A stretch of DNA of 64,000 nt from DATKUA01 sp965602675 (GTDB taxonomy: Bacteria; Acidobacteriota; DATKUA01). The stretch is from positions 1 to 64,000 of the forward strand of contig CBFCZO010000006.1 of NCBI GenBank assembly GCA_965602675.1. The letters are read 5' to 3'. A program made the translations under genes and the position numbers. The notes under the pieces are model-generated. The model saw only the letters and a list, made by a program, of their open reading frames with translations. It was not told where the DNA came from and ran no database searches. This document shows positions 25,313 through 33,014 of the stretch, in pieces (within the stretch, counting starts at the first letter, position 1; every line of letters starts with the position of its first letter).

Positions 25313-26377
25313 TTATAGCCATTTTTTTGATTTGAAGAAGAGGACCATCAACACACCGATCAGCCCCATGATTCCCATAGCAATGGGATAGCCCCATGGC
25401 CAGCTCAGTTCGGGCATCCACTCGAAGTTCATGCCGTAGACGCCGGCGATAAACGTAAGCGGAATGAAGATCGTGGCGATGATGGTGAGGAGTTTCATCA
25501 CCTCGTTCATCTTGTGGCTGGCGACGGAAAGGTGGCTCTCCTGCAGCCCCGTGAGCATCTCGCGCACGGTTTCCACGGTGTCGGACACCTGGATGACATG
25601 GTCGTGAAGATCTCGCAGGAATTTGTGAGTCGACTCGTTTATCAGCTCTGAATCCTCCCTCTCGAGGTAGCTGACGATCTCGCGCATCGGCCAGGATATT
25701 TTCCGCAGGGAGATCACTTCTCGTTTCAACTTGTAGATCTCGTGCAGCGTTTGCGGCTCGATATTTTCAAGCGTTTCGCTCTCAAGCTCTTCGCTCTTGT
25801 CGGACACGATTTCAAGTACGACGAAGTAGTTGTCGACAATGGTGTCGATAAGCGCGTAGGCGAGATAATCCGAGCCTGCCTTTCTTATTCTGCTCCCGGA
25901 TTTCTTGAGGCGCTCGCGGATGGCGTCGAACACGTCGCCCTCGCGTTCCTGGAAGGTGATGACACAGTTCTTGAAGATGATGATACTGATGTGCTCGACC
26001 ACGATATCGATCTCTCCGGGCCTGTGGCGAACCATCTTCAGTGCGATGAAGATGTAATCGCCGTAGTCTTCCACCTTCGGCCTCTGATTGGTGTTGACGA
26101 TATCCTCCAGCACCAGCTGGTCGATACCGAAGCGTTTGCCGACCTTCTCTATCACATCAATTTGATCGATGCCGTCGATGTTGATCCACGTGATCGACGG
26201 CCGTTCGACGAACTCGAAGCTCTCCTCGACCGACCCGACCACCTTCTCGATCAGTTCATCCTTGTTGTAGTCGATAACGGTGATCTTCGCCCTCTCGGTC
26301 GTCCTGTGGCCGACATGTAGCAGCGTGCCGGGCGGCAAACCCGTTTTCAAAGAACTCTTCCCTCGTTTCTTAGCCAA
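25313..26377 (-). CDS. corA: CorA-type Mg2+/Co2+ channel
   Basis: A 354-residue CorA family divalent-cation channel. The large N-terminal cytoplasmic domain contains WINIDGIDQIDVIEKVGKRFGID and RPKVEDYGDYIFIALKMV. A long helix leads to TM1 (LTIIATIFIPLTFIAGVYGMNF) with the selectivity motif YGMN, then WPWGYP, and TM2 with a Lys-rich C-terminus. The open frame reaches a TTG at 26458, but the TTG at 26377 has GGGGA about 9 bases upstream and gives the usual family length, so it is preferred with moderate certainty. The gene is isolated; a WrbA gene lies upstream on the same strand, separated by a terminator. Confidence 0.9.
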   Translation of the reverse strand: MAKKRGKSSLKTGLPPGTLLHVGHRTTERAKITVIDYNKDELIEKVVGSVEESFEFVERPSITWINIDGIDQIDVIEKVGKRFGIDQLVLEDIVNTNQRPKVEDYGDYIFIALKMVRHRPGEIDIVVEHISIIIFKNCVITFQEREGDVFDAIRERLKKSGSRIRKAGSDYLAYALIDTIVDNYFVVLEIVSDKSEELESETLENIEPQTLHEIYKLKREVISLRKISWPMREIVSYLEREDSELINESTHKFLRDLHDHVIQVSDTVETVREMLTGLQESHLSVASHKMNEVMKLLTIIATIFIPLTFIAGVYGMNFEWMPELSWPWGYPIAMGIMGLIGVLMVLFFKSKKWL

Positions 26378-26474
26378 GGCACAATCCCCTATCTGACATG
26401 GGTTGCGAAATGTCGTTTCGTGTAATTGATTATACTCCACGCTGAAAGGTGATAACAAAACGAAGATAAAAGGA

Positions 26475-26502
26475 AAGGCCGCCGTTGTTGCTCGGCGACC
26501 TT
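26475..26502 (-). terminator. rho-independent terminator of wrbA
   Basis: A stem of 10 positions with one mismatch (AAGG-x-CGCCG pairing with CGGCG-x-CCTT) and an 8-base loop lies 25 bases after the wrbA stop. Read on the - strand it is followed by TCCTTTTATC, a moderate T-rich tract. Confidence 0.7.
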
Positions 26503-26526
26503 GGGTGGGGGGATTAAGGGGGAAAT

Positions 26527-27135
26527 CTAAGAGCTTAATTTCTTGGCAATCCCGGCTACTCGCTCTCCGAGAGCGGCTGCAAGTTTCCTGTCCTCGGCTT
26601 TGGGGCCTTCGTCTCCTCCCGGGCCGACGACAACTGAGGCGCCATAAGGGCTGCCGCCTCGAACCTTTTCAGTGCCGAACAATTCCTTGTTGGAGTAGGG
26701 CAGGCCTGCGAAGATCATCCCTTGATGGATGAAGGGGATCATGGCGCTCAGAATCGTGCTCTCCTGGCCGCCGTGCTGCGTCGCGGAGCCGGTGAACACG
26801 CCGAACGGCTTGCCGATGAGGCTGCCCTTCTGCCAGAGGCCGCCGGTCTGGTCGATGAAGTTCTTCATCTGTGCTGCCATGTTGCCGAAACGCGTCGGCG
26901 TGCCGATCACGAGGCCGTCGACATTCTCCAACTCTTCCATTGTCGCAACGGGAACATCCGACTGGGCATCCCGCGCGGCTTTCATCGCGTCGTTGAATTT
27001 ATCTTCGGGAATCAGCTCGGGCACCCTTCTCAGAAGCACTTCCACGCCGTCTACACCGGCTGCGCCCTCGGCGACGGATTTTGCCAACTCAAAAATGTTA
27101 CCGGTCATGCTGTAATAGAGAACCATCAATTTCAT
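26527..27135 (-). CDS. wrbA: NAD(P)H:quinone oxidoreductase, WrbA type
   Basis: A 202-residue flavodoxin-like protein. The FMN phosphate loop is YSMTGNIFELAK at the N-terminus; GTPTRFGNMAAQMKNFID and FTGSATQHGGQESTI are diagnostic WrbA segments, and GGSPYGAS follows. WrbA tetramers reduce quinones by two electrons and limit oxidative stress. The ATG at 27135 has GGGAG about 9 bases upstream, so the longer ORF start at 27156 is rejected. It is transcribed away from the sdh operon across a 312-base gap. Confidence 0.92.
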   Translation of the reverse strand: MKLMVLYYSMTGNIFELAKSVAEGAAGVDGVEVLLRRVPELIPEDKFNDAMKAARDAQSDVPVATMEELENVDGLVIGTPTRFGNMAAQMKNFIDQTGGLWQKGSLIGKPFGVFTGSATQHGGQESTILSAMIPFIHQGMIFAGLPYSNKELFGTEKVRGGSPYGASVVVGPGGDEGPKAEDRKLAAALGERVAGIAKKLSS

Positions 27136-27447
27136 AATCAGATCTCCCGATTCCAACTCATTGCCTTAATCTACGGAGTGCACAACGGGAGTATTCCATG
27201 TTGCAACATATAAAATGAAAGTGGAAAGATTGATCAGAATACAAGCCGAGGCTAATAGGCCGGGCTGGAATCCCTGGCGGATGATTGCTCGTTTGTCGGG
27301 AGTATTTCTTGATAATATGGCATCTAATGCCTCAATAGTGTTGCCTGCATTCGGTATCTGTGATCTAATTGTGCCGGTGGTGGCAATAAGTGCATCATAA
27401 TACCTTCCCTGTTTGGCACTTTTCGTTTTTTAGGAGGATAGGCTCTT
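27136..27447. other. 312-base intergenic region between wrbA and sdhA
   Basis: This divergent gap must hold the wrbA and sdh promoters. Several AT-rich hexamers (TATAAA at 27209, TAATAT near 27315) are present, but none has a convincing -35 partner at 16-18 bases. A short open frame (27215-27400) has no family features and is not called. Confidence 0.5.
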
Positions 27448-29166
27448 ATGGCTGACGTTGTTTCTCACGACGTTATTATTCTGGGCACCGGTCTGGCCGG
27501 CCTGCGGGCCGCGGTCGAAATCGCCCGTAAATCGGGAGATTCGATCAACATGGGCCTGGTGTCGAAGGTGCAATTGATGCGCGCCCATTCGGTCTGTGCG
27601 GAGGGGGGCACGGCGGCTGTATTGCGCGAGGATGAGGGCGACAGCCTTGACCTGCACGCTTGGGATTCGGTCAAGGGTTCGGACTTCCTAGCCGATCAGG
27701 ATGCCGTGGGTGTTTTCGTGGCAGCGATGCCCGACGAGATCCGCCAGCTGGACCATTGGGGCGTGCCCTGGTCGCGCACGGAGGACGGGAGGATCGATCA
27801 GCGACCGTTCGGTGGTCACAGTTATCCGCGCGCTACGTTGGCGGCCGACAAGACAGGCTTCTTCGAGATGCAGGGGCTCTACGATACGCTTCTGCGTCAC
27901 AGCAACTTCACCGGCTACGACGAGATATTCGTCACCTCGATCCTCATTGAGGACGGCGGATTCCGCGGTCTGACCGCAATCCACCTGCCAACCGGGCGTT
28001 TCATGGTGATGCGGGCCAAGGCCCTGCTCATATCGACAGGCGGTCTCGGTAACCTCTACGGCTTCACAACCTACTCGCAGACGGTTACCGGCGACGGCCA
28101 GGCGATGGCCCTTCGAGCGGGCATGGCAATGGAGGACCCCGAGTTCATCCAGTTCCATCCTACCGGGCTGGTTCCCTCGGGCATCCTGATGACCGAGGGC
28201 TGCCGCGGCGAGGGCGGCTACCTGCGCAACGCCAACGGCGATCGCTTCATGGAGAAGTATGCTTCCAAGATGATGGAGCAGGCTCCGCGCGACATCGTCT
28301 CGCGCTCTGAGCAGACGGAGATCGAGGAGGGCAGGGGTGTCCAGTCGCCCGACGGCGGACACCATCTCAACCTCGACCTCACTCACCTCGGCGCAGAGAA
28401 GATCAACAAGCGCCTGCCGCTGATCCGCGAAGTTTGCATGAAGTTCATCGGCCTCGACCCGATTATCGAGCCGATTCCGATACGACCGGTGGCCCACTAC
28501 TCGATGGGCGGCATCGAAGTCGACCTCAAGGGCAAGACGAAAATGGAGGGCATCTGGGCCGCCGGCGAGGTCGCCTGCGTCTCGATGCACGGCGCGAACA
28601 GGCTCGGCTCCAACTCCACCGCCGAGTGCCTCGTCTGGGGCGGCATCTGCGGGCAGGAAATGATCTACTATGTCGACAACAATCCGCCTTTGCCGGAGGT
28701 CCCGCAGGAGAAGGTCGACGCGGAAGAGAGGAGGCTCTTTGGTGAGTTCCTCGAGAAGAACGGCCCTGAAAACCTCTACGAGATTAAGCATGAGCTGCGC
28801 GCCTTGATGGACAATCACTTCGGCGTTTATCGCACGGGCGAATCGATGGGCGAGGGCCTGGCAGAGATCAAGAAATTGCGGGAACGTTTCAGCAATATCT
28901 CGGTCAAGGACAAGAACCGCACTTACAACACCAACCTGATGAATGCGATAGAGACCGAGAACCTGTTGATTTTGGCTGAAGTTGCCGTCAAGGCCGGGCT
29001 GGTGCGCGAGGAGAGCCGAGGCGCCCATTCGCGGCGCGACTTCCCCGTCCGCGACGACGACAACTGGCTGAAGCACACTCTGGCCCACTACACACCTGAC
29101 GGGCCTGAACTCGATTACAAACCGGTGAACATTAGCAAGTGGCAGCCGGTTGAGCGCAAATACTAA
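27448..29166 (+). CDS. sdhA: succinate dehydrogenase/fumarate reductase flavoprotein subunit
   Basis: A 572-residue FAD subunit. The dinucleotide motif ILGTGLAGLRAA is at the N-terminus, and RAHSVCAEGGTAA contains the His expected to bind FAD covalently. Substrate residues are in FIQFHPTGLVPSG and RPVAHYSMGGIEVD, and GANRLGSNSTAECLV closes the FAD domain. It oxidises succinate or reduces fumarate at the cytoplasmic side of the membrane complex. AGGAGG precedes the ATG. It is the first gene of an A-C-D-B operon with 10-14 base gaps. Direction of the reaction in the cell cannot be read from sequence. Confidence 0.95.
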   Translation: MADVVSHDVIILGTGLAGLRAAVEIARKSGDSINMGLVSKVQLMRAHSVCAEGGTAAVLREDEGDSLDLHAWDSVKGSDFLADQDAVGVFVAAMPDEIRQLDHWGVPWSRTEDGRIDQRPFGGHSYPRATLAADKTGFFEMQGLYDTLLRHSNFTGYDEIFVTSILIEDGGFRGLTAIHLPTGRFMVMRAKALLISTGGLGNLYGFTTYSQTVTGDGQAMALRAGMAMEDPEFIQFHPTGLVPSGILMTEGCRGEGGYLRNANGDRFMEKYASKMMEQAPRDIVSRSEQTEIEEGRGVQSPDGGHHLNLDLTHLGAEKINKRLPLIREVCMKFIGLDPIIEPIPIRPVAHYSMGGIEVDLKGKTKMEGIWAAGEVACVSMHGANRLGSNSTAECLVWGGICGQEMIYYVDNNPPLPEVPQEKVDAEERRLFGEFLEKNGPENLYEIKHELRALMDNHFGVYRTGESMGEGLAEIKKLRERFSNISVKDKNRTYNTNLMNAIETENLLILAEVAVKAGLVREESRGAHSRRDFPVRDDDNWLKHTLAHYTPDGPELDYKPVNISKWQPVERKY

Positions 29167-29180
29167 GGGGGGTGAAAGCC

Positions 29181-29633
29181 ATGGCTGAAGGCAAGCATTA
29201 TCCGAACAAACTCGGCATTGCGGGCTGGGCTTTTCGCGGTCGCTGGGGTGTGGACCGCTACCTCTACACCCTCCACAGGATCACAGGCCTGGGCCTGCTT
29301 CTCTACTTCCTGATTCACATCATCGTCACCACCTCCAGGGCCTTCGGCCCGGAGGCGTGGGCGCAGTGGATGGACATGTTCGCGCACTCGTGGATCGGCT
29401 ACGGCGAGTACCTCGTGTTTCTCGCTTTCGCGTTCCACGCCTTCAACGGAGTGCGCCTGGTGATCCTGGAACTCTTCGGCGGCGTGGGAAAACCGATCGA
29501 GCCGATCTATCCCTACAAGACTTCGCTCAACACCCAGCGCCCGCTGATGGTGATCATCATTCTGATCATCGTCGTTGTCGTCCTGGTCGGCAGCTACGAT
29601 TTCTTCGTTCACACCAAGCCATTATTCCAGTGA
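29181..29633 (+). CDS. sdhC: succinate dehydrogenase cytochrome b subunit, membrane anchor 1
   Basis: A 150-residue membrane protein with three TM helices. The first helix carries the SdhC signature LHRITGLGLLLYFLIHI, whose His and Arg lie near the quinone site or heme; the second has FAFHAFNGVRLVILE, whose His is a likely heme ligand and whose NGxR-L pattern is family-specific. The third helix is near the C-terminus. The start at 29181 follows AAGGGGGGTG; a GTG three codons earlier (29172) overlaps that site and is rejected. The gene is 14 bases from sdhA and 10 from sdhD. Confidence 0.88.
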   Translation: MAEGKHYPNKLGIAGWAFRGRWGVDRYLYTLHRITGLGLLLYFLIHIIVTTSRAFGPEAWAQWMDMFAHSWIGYGEYLVFLAFAFHAFNGVRLVILELFGGVGKPIEPIYPYKTSLNTQRPLMVIIILIIVVVVLVGSYDFFVHTKPLFQ

Positions 29634-29643
29634 GGGGGAGGTC

Positions 29644-30015
29644 ATGAGAGAGACAAAATGGTGGGCCTGGCACATGATTGCCGGGATAGTGATATTCGTT
29701 CTCCTCGGCCTGCACATGCTCATCACGCACTTCGATGACATTCTGGGCTGGTTCAACGTCCTCGGCCCCTCGCATGCGATCGAGTGGCAGAATGTCGTGG
29801 CCAGGGCACAGGACGTTTTCTTCGCGGCTACCTACATCATCCTGCTGGTGGCCGCCCTGTTCCACGGCCTCTACGGGGCGAGAACGATAATCTGTGAGAT
29901 GAACATCGGCGTAGGTGTCCGCAAGTTTGTCGACGTGCTGTTCTGGCTGGTCGGCCTTTCATTGTTAATTGTCGGCACCTGGGCGGCAATCGCCTCGATG
30001 GCGATCAAGGTTTGA
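29644..30015 (+). CDS. sdhD: succinate dehydrogenase membrane anchor 2 (SdhD-like)
   Basis: A 123-residue protein with three TM helices. Helix 1 has IVIFVLLGLHMLITHFDD, and helix 2 has LFHGLYGARTIICEM, the H-G-x-R-x-I pattern of SdhC/SdhD anchors with a possible second heme ligand. Its presence with SdhC indicates a two-anchor complex. GAGGGGGAGG precedes the ATG by 2-3 bases. The open frame extends upstream into sdhC, but that part is a shadow. It lies between sdhC and sdhB with short gaps. Confidence 0.83.
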   Translation: MRETKWWAWHMIAGIVIFVLLGLHMLITHFDDILGWFNVLGPSHAIEWQNVVARAQDVFFAATYIILLVAALFHGLYGARTIICEMNIGVGVRKFVDVLFWLVGLSLLIVGTWAAIASMAIKV

Positions 30016-30029
30016 GGAGGGAGATAGAA

Positions 30030-30875
30030 ATGGCAAACAAGGTTCAAGTACCCTCCGACGTGATCTTCACGATCAGGCGTTACGATCCCGACAACGATGA
30101 AGCGCCGCACTACGAAGATTACAAGGTTCATGTCGATCCCGGCATGACGGTTCTTGACGGATTGCACGTGATCCGCGAGACGCAGGATCCATCCCTGGCT
30201 TGGCGCTATTCGTGCCGCATGGGAGTCTGCGGCTCCTGCGGAATGTTGGTCAACGGCCGCGCTATGCTGGCTTGTAATAACCAGATTCTCGACATCTCCA
30301 ACCGGCGCCTGCTGATCGCGCCGCTGCCCAACTTCAGCATCATCAAGGATCTGGTTCCCGACCTCGGCTTGATGTTCGACAAGCACAGGGCGTTGCATCC
30401 CTACCTGATCCGCGAGAGCGACAAGGAGGAGATGGAGAATCCGACCGGTGAGTACGAGCAGAGCGAGAAAGAACTCGTTCGCTACCTGCAATTCAGCTAC
30501 TGTATCCGCTGCGGTTGCTGCATGGCTGCCTGCCCGACACTGGCGACCGACGATAGCTATCTCGGCCCGATGCCGCTGGCGCAGGGGTACCGCTGGAACG
30601 CCGACACGCGCGATGAGGGTTTCGACGATCGACGCTCGGTCGCCGGAGATACTCACGGCGCTTACCGCTGCCACTACGCGGGAGAGTGCTCCAACGTGTG
30701 CCCCAAGGGAGTCGATCCGGCGCGCGCTATCCAGCTTCTGAAGACGCAGTTGGTCAAGGATTACTTCCACCTGATGAAGAAAGGGGCTGGCTGCCAGAGC
30801 CAGAGTTCCCGCACCGGCAACGAGCGCAACCCCAAGATACCCGATCCGCCGCCGTTTACGGTCGAAAAGACTTAA
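30030..30875 (+). CDS. sdhB: succinate dehydrogenase/fumarate reductase iron-sulfur subunit
   Basis: A 281-residue protein with all three clusters. The [2Fe-2S] ferredoxin domain has CRMGVCGSC and a later Cys in AMLACNN. The [4Fe-4S] ligands are CIRCGCCMAACP, and the third set is CHYAGECSNVCPKG, arranged as in SQR/QFR proteins with a [3Fe-4S] centre. It carries electrons from FAD to quinone. The ATG at 30030 follows GAGGAGGGAGA. The last 30 or so residues are polar and outside the core fold. A strong terminator follows 7 bases after the stop. Confidence 0.95.
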   Translation: MANKVQVPSDVIFTIRRYDPDNDEAPHYEDYKVHVDPGMTVLDGLHVIRETQDPSLAWRYSCRMGVCGSCGMLVNGRAMLACNNQILDISNRRLLIAPLPNFSIIKDLVPDLGLMFDKHRALHPYLIRESDKEEMENPTGEYEQSEKELVRYLQFSYCIRCGCCMAACPTLATDDSYLGPMPLAQGYRWNADTRDEGFDDRRSVAGDTHGAYRCHYAGECSNVCPKGVDPARAIQLLKTQLVKDYFHLMKKGAGCQSQSSRTGNERNPKIPDPPPFTVEKT

Positions 30876-30882
30876 TCATGGG

Positions 30883-30908
30883 AAGGGCCGCTCAGCGGCC
30901 CTTTTGAT
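30883..30908 (+). terminator. rho-independent terminator of the sdh operon
   Basis: AAGGGCCGC and GCGGCCCTT form a perfect 9-bp GC-rich stem with a 3-base loop, followed by TTGATTT. It lies 7 bases after the sdhB stop codon. Confidence 0.92.
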
Positions 30909-31023
30909 TTGATTGCAGGCTATCCCGTCTTACAGGTGAGGCTTGTACACCATATTCAAGACTATTATCTCGCGGCTGACACGTGGCAGGCTGTGGCCTG
31001 AATGCCATCCCGATATCGTTCAT

Positions 31024-31395
31024 ATGCATCCCAAAGATCAGTTGGCGGTCAAGGGTGAACTGCTTGCCGAGACCGAGCTGAAGCGTGCCGGTTATTCAAT
31101 CATAGCCAAAGGCTGGCGTTGGCACAGGTATGAGTTGGATCTTATCGCCCGTAAAGGGAACGTGGTGGCGGTTGTTGAGGTCAAGACGAGAAGGGATGAC
31201 AGTTTCGGTTCCCCGCAGGAAGCCGTTCCTGTGTGGAAACAGAGGAGAATCGTGACTGCGGCACGTGCTTTCATCAGGCAGCATGGTCTTGGTGACTGCC
31301 TGATCAGATTCGACATAATGGCAATTCTTGCTCCCAGAGGACAAACACCTCAGGTCGAGCATATAACCGACGCATTTCAAGCTGGGAAGGGCTGA
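31024..31395 (+). CDS. YraN/UPF0102 family nuclease-like protein
   Basis: A 123-residue protein of the UPF0102 family, which has a restriction-endonuclease-like fold. KGELLAETELKRAGYSIIAKGWR and the strand EVDL-type segment ELDLIARKGNVVAVVEVKTR match the E-x-D-x(n)-E-V-K core. Family members usually begin about ten residues before the first G-x-x-A helix, which fits the ATG at 31024. The frame is open to a TTG at 30943 that would add 27 residues; its AGGTGAGG is only 1 base away, so it is less likely. The gene lies between the sdh terminator and selD. Cellular role is not well established. Confidence 0.75.
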   Translation: MHPKDQLAVKGELLAETELKRAGYSIIAKGWRWHRYELDLIARKGNVVAVVEVKTRRDDSFGSPQEAVPVWKQRRIVTAARAFIRQHGLGDCLIRFDIMAILAPRGQTPQVEHITDAFQAGKG

Positions 31396-31447
31396 GTCTT
31401 CGGAAGCGGCATCAGGGTGCTGAACTCCGGTACAGTTAGATAAAACG

Positions 31448-31506
31448 TTTCAGCAAGGGCGCTGAAAATCCTGCAGTAATATTGATTTTCCCGGTTGAAT
31501 ACCGGG
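31448..31506. repeat. two hairpins in the selD leader
   Basis: TTTCAGC/GCTGAAA (31448-31467, 6-base loop) and CCCGGT/ACCGGG (31490-31506, 5-base loop) are perfect inverted repeats between yraN and selD. Neither has a good T-run on the + strand. They may be a processing or weak termination region, or control of selD. Confidence 0.4.
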
Positions 31507-31546
31507 TGTACCTCAGTTAATCTTCTTGCGATTCGGTTATGGAACT

Positions 31547-32599
31547 ATGAGTGGTAAAGACGACAAGATCCGCCTTACAGGTTATACCCATTGCGCCGGT
31601 TGAGCCGGCAAGATAGGTCAGGATGACCTGCAAGCGGTACTGAGGAAGCTGGATCCGGTCACGCACGACAGTGTGCTCATCGGCTACGAGACGGCTGACG
31701 ATGCCGGGGTCTATCTTCTCGACGATGGTCGCTGTCTCGTACAGACGGTAGATTTCTTTACGCCGGTTGTCGACGATCCTTTCGATTACGGACAGGTTTC
31801 CGCAGCCAATTCAATCAGCGATATTTACGCCATGGGCGCCACGCCGCTCTATGCCATTTCGGTAGTATGTTTTCATGTCGGCAAGCTGGGGCATGAAACG
31901 CTGGTGCAGATCCTACTTGGGGCGCAACGCAAAGCGGCCGAGGCCGGCGTTCCGATCATAGGCGGGCATAGCATCGAAGACGAGGAGCCGAAATTCGGAC
32001 TCTCCGTAACAGGGATAGTCGACAAGGACGCACTAATCCGCAACAACAACGCCCGGCCCAGCGATGTGCTTGTTCTGACCAAGCCGATCGGCAGCGGAAT
32101 CACAACCACAGCGATCAAGCAAGGCAAGGCCACGTCTGAGCAGGAGCGGATGGTAGTAGAGGTGATGACAACCCTCAACCGTGACGCTGCCGAGGTGATG
32201 GTTGAGATAGGCGTACACGCCGCCACCGACATCACCGGCTACGGCCTGTTGGGTCACATGCAGGAGATGCTGGAGGCGAGCGGTGCCTCGGCGATAGTTA
32301 CTGCCGGGGAAGTTCCGAAGCTGCGCGGGCTGTACGACCTGATTAAAGACCATGCAGTGCCGGGTGGCTCGATGACAAATCTCCAACATGTTGAAGAGTT
32401 TGTCGACTGGCACACGAAGATCGATGATCTGACCAAGGTGATTCTCTGCGACGCGCAGACGTCCGGCGGTTTGCTGATCTCGTGCCCGTCGGACAAAGTG
32501 GGAAAGCTGCTTAGAGCTATGAAATCGCGCGGAGTTAATGCCGCCGCCATCGGCATCGTCTTTGACGGTCCCGCCGGGGCTATCGGCGTGGTGCCCTGA
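31547..32599 (+). CDS. selD: selenophosphate synthase with in-frame UGA (selenocysteine)
   Basis: A 350-residue SelD if the UGA at 31601-31603 (codon 19) is read as selenocysteine. The N-terminus from ATG 31547 reads LTGYTHCAGUAGKI, matching the E. coli segment GAGCGCKI; Sec takes the place of catalytic Cys17, and the conserved Lys follows (K22). The rest is the AIRS-like ATP-binding fold: TVDFFTPVVDDP, AANSISDIYAMGA, GGHSIEDEEPKFG, TDITGYGLLGH and DAQTSGGLL. SelD makes selenophosphate from selenide and ATP. A hairpin follows the UGA. Ordinary gene prediction would start at 31673 and lose the active site. selA, selB and tRNA-Sec are not in the window. Confidence 0.88.
31615..31629 (+). promoter_or_regulatory. 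bacterial SECIS-like hairpin after the selD UGA
   Basis: AGGTCA and TGACCT pair perfectly over a GGA apical loop, 20 bases downstream of the UGA. Stem position, small loop and G at the loop start agree with bacterial SECIS elements recognised by SelB. The hairpin is within coding sequence. Confidence 0.65.
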
Positions 32600-32619
32600 T
32601 CTGAACAGCAAACGAGATA

Positions 32620-33003
32620 TTACTCGGAATCCCTCAAGGCCAAAGTGATGCGTGTTGCGCCCTTGGCTCGACGCAGCATCAACGGATCACCGGTTATCAT
32701 GCCGATGATGTTAACCCGGTCGGCCGGGACCGGCTTGCGGCTGGTGCTCATTGGGGTCGGGCCGAAGAACAGGCACACGGCATGCCCGACCGGCCAGTAG
32801 GCGATTGTCCCGATCTCGACGTCGCATGTAGCGGTTTCGTCGCGGTTGCAAATGTACGGAACTTCGAAGTAGATCTCATCGCCCCAGAGCTTGAACGCGG
32901 CGGAGGCCGGCAGCAGGCCGACAATGGACTGCGCGCACTCGGTGTCGAAAAGCTCGGCGTCCAGCTCAACTTCGCCTACTGTGATCTTGACCGCGGTCCC
33001 CAT
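32620..33003 (-). CDS. cyclophilin-like fold protein (TM1367 family)
   Basis: A 127-residue protein of the small cyclophilin-like (Cyclophil_like) family. Typical strands are VKITVGEVELDAELFDTE, KLWGDEIYFEVP, VEIGTIAYWPVGHAVCLFFGPTP and VNIIGMITGD. Members are similar in fold to peptidyl-prolyl isomerases, but the catalytic residues and the function are not established. Here the ATG is at 33003, 11 bases after the stop of the upstream subtilase gene, so both may be on one transcript. It converges with selD (20 bases between stops). Confidence 0.8.
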   Translation of the reverse strand: MGTAVKITVGEVELDAELFDTECAQSIVGLLPASAAFKLWGDEIYFEVPYICNRDETATCDVEIGTIAYWPVGHAVCLFFGPTPMSTSRKPVPADRVNIIGMITGDPLMLRRAKGATRITLALRDSE

Positions 33004-33014
33004 TCGCCACCCCG

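Noticed and set aside
27688..29088. A 466-residue open frame antisense to sdhA
   Set aside because: It is a shadow of a GC-biased real gene; its sequence has no domain features and sdhA is certain.
31601..31603. The TGA in selD as a frameshift or pseudogene mark
   Set aside because: Frame and family similarity continue on both sides, the codon is at the known Sec/Cys site, and a hairpin follows.
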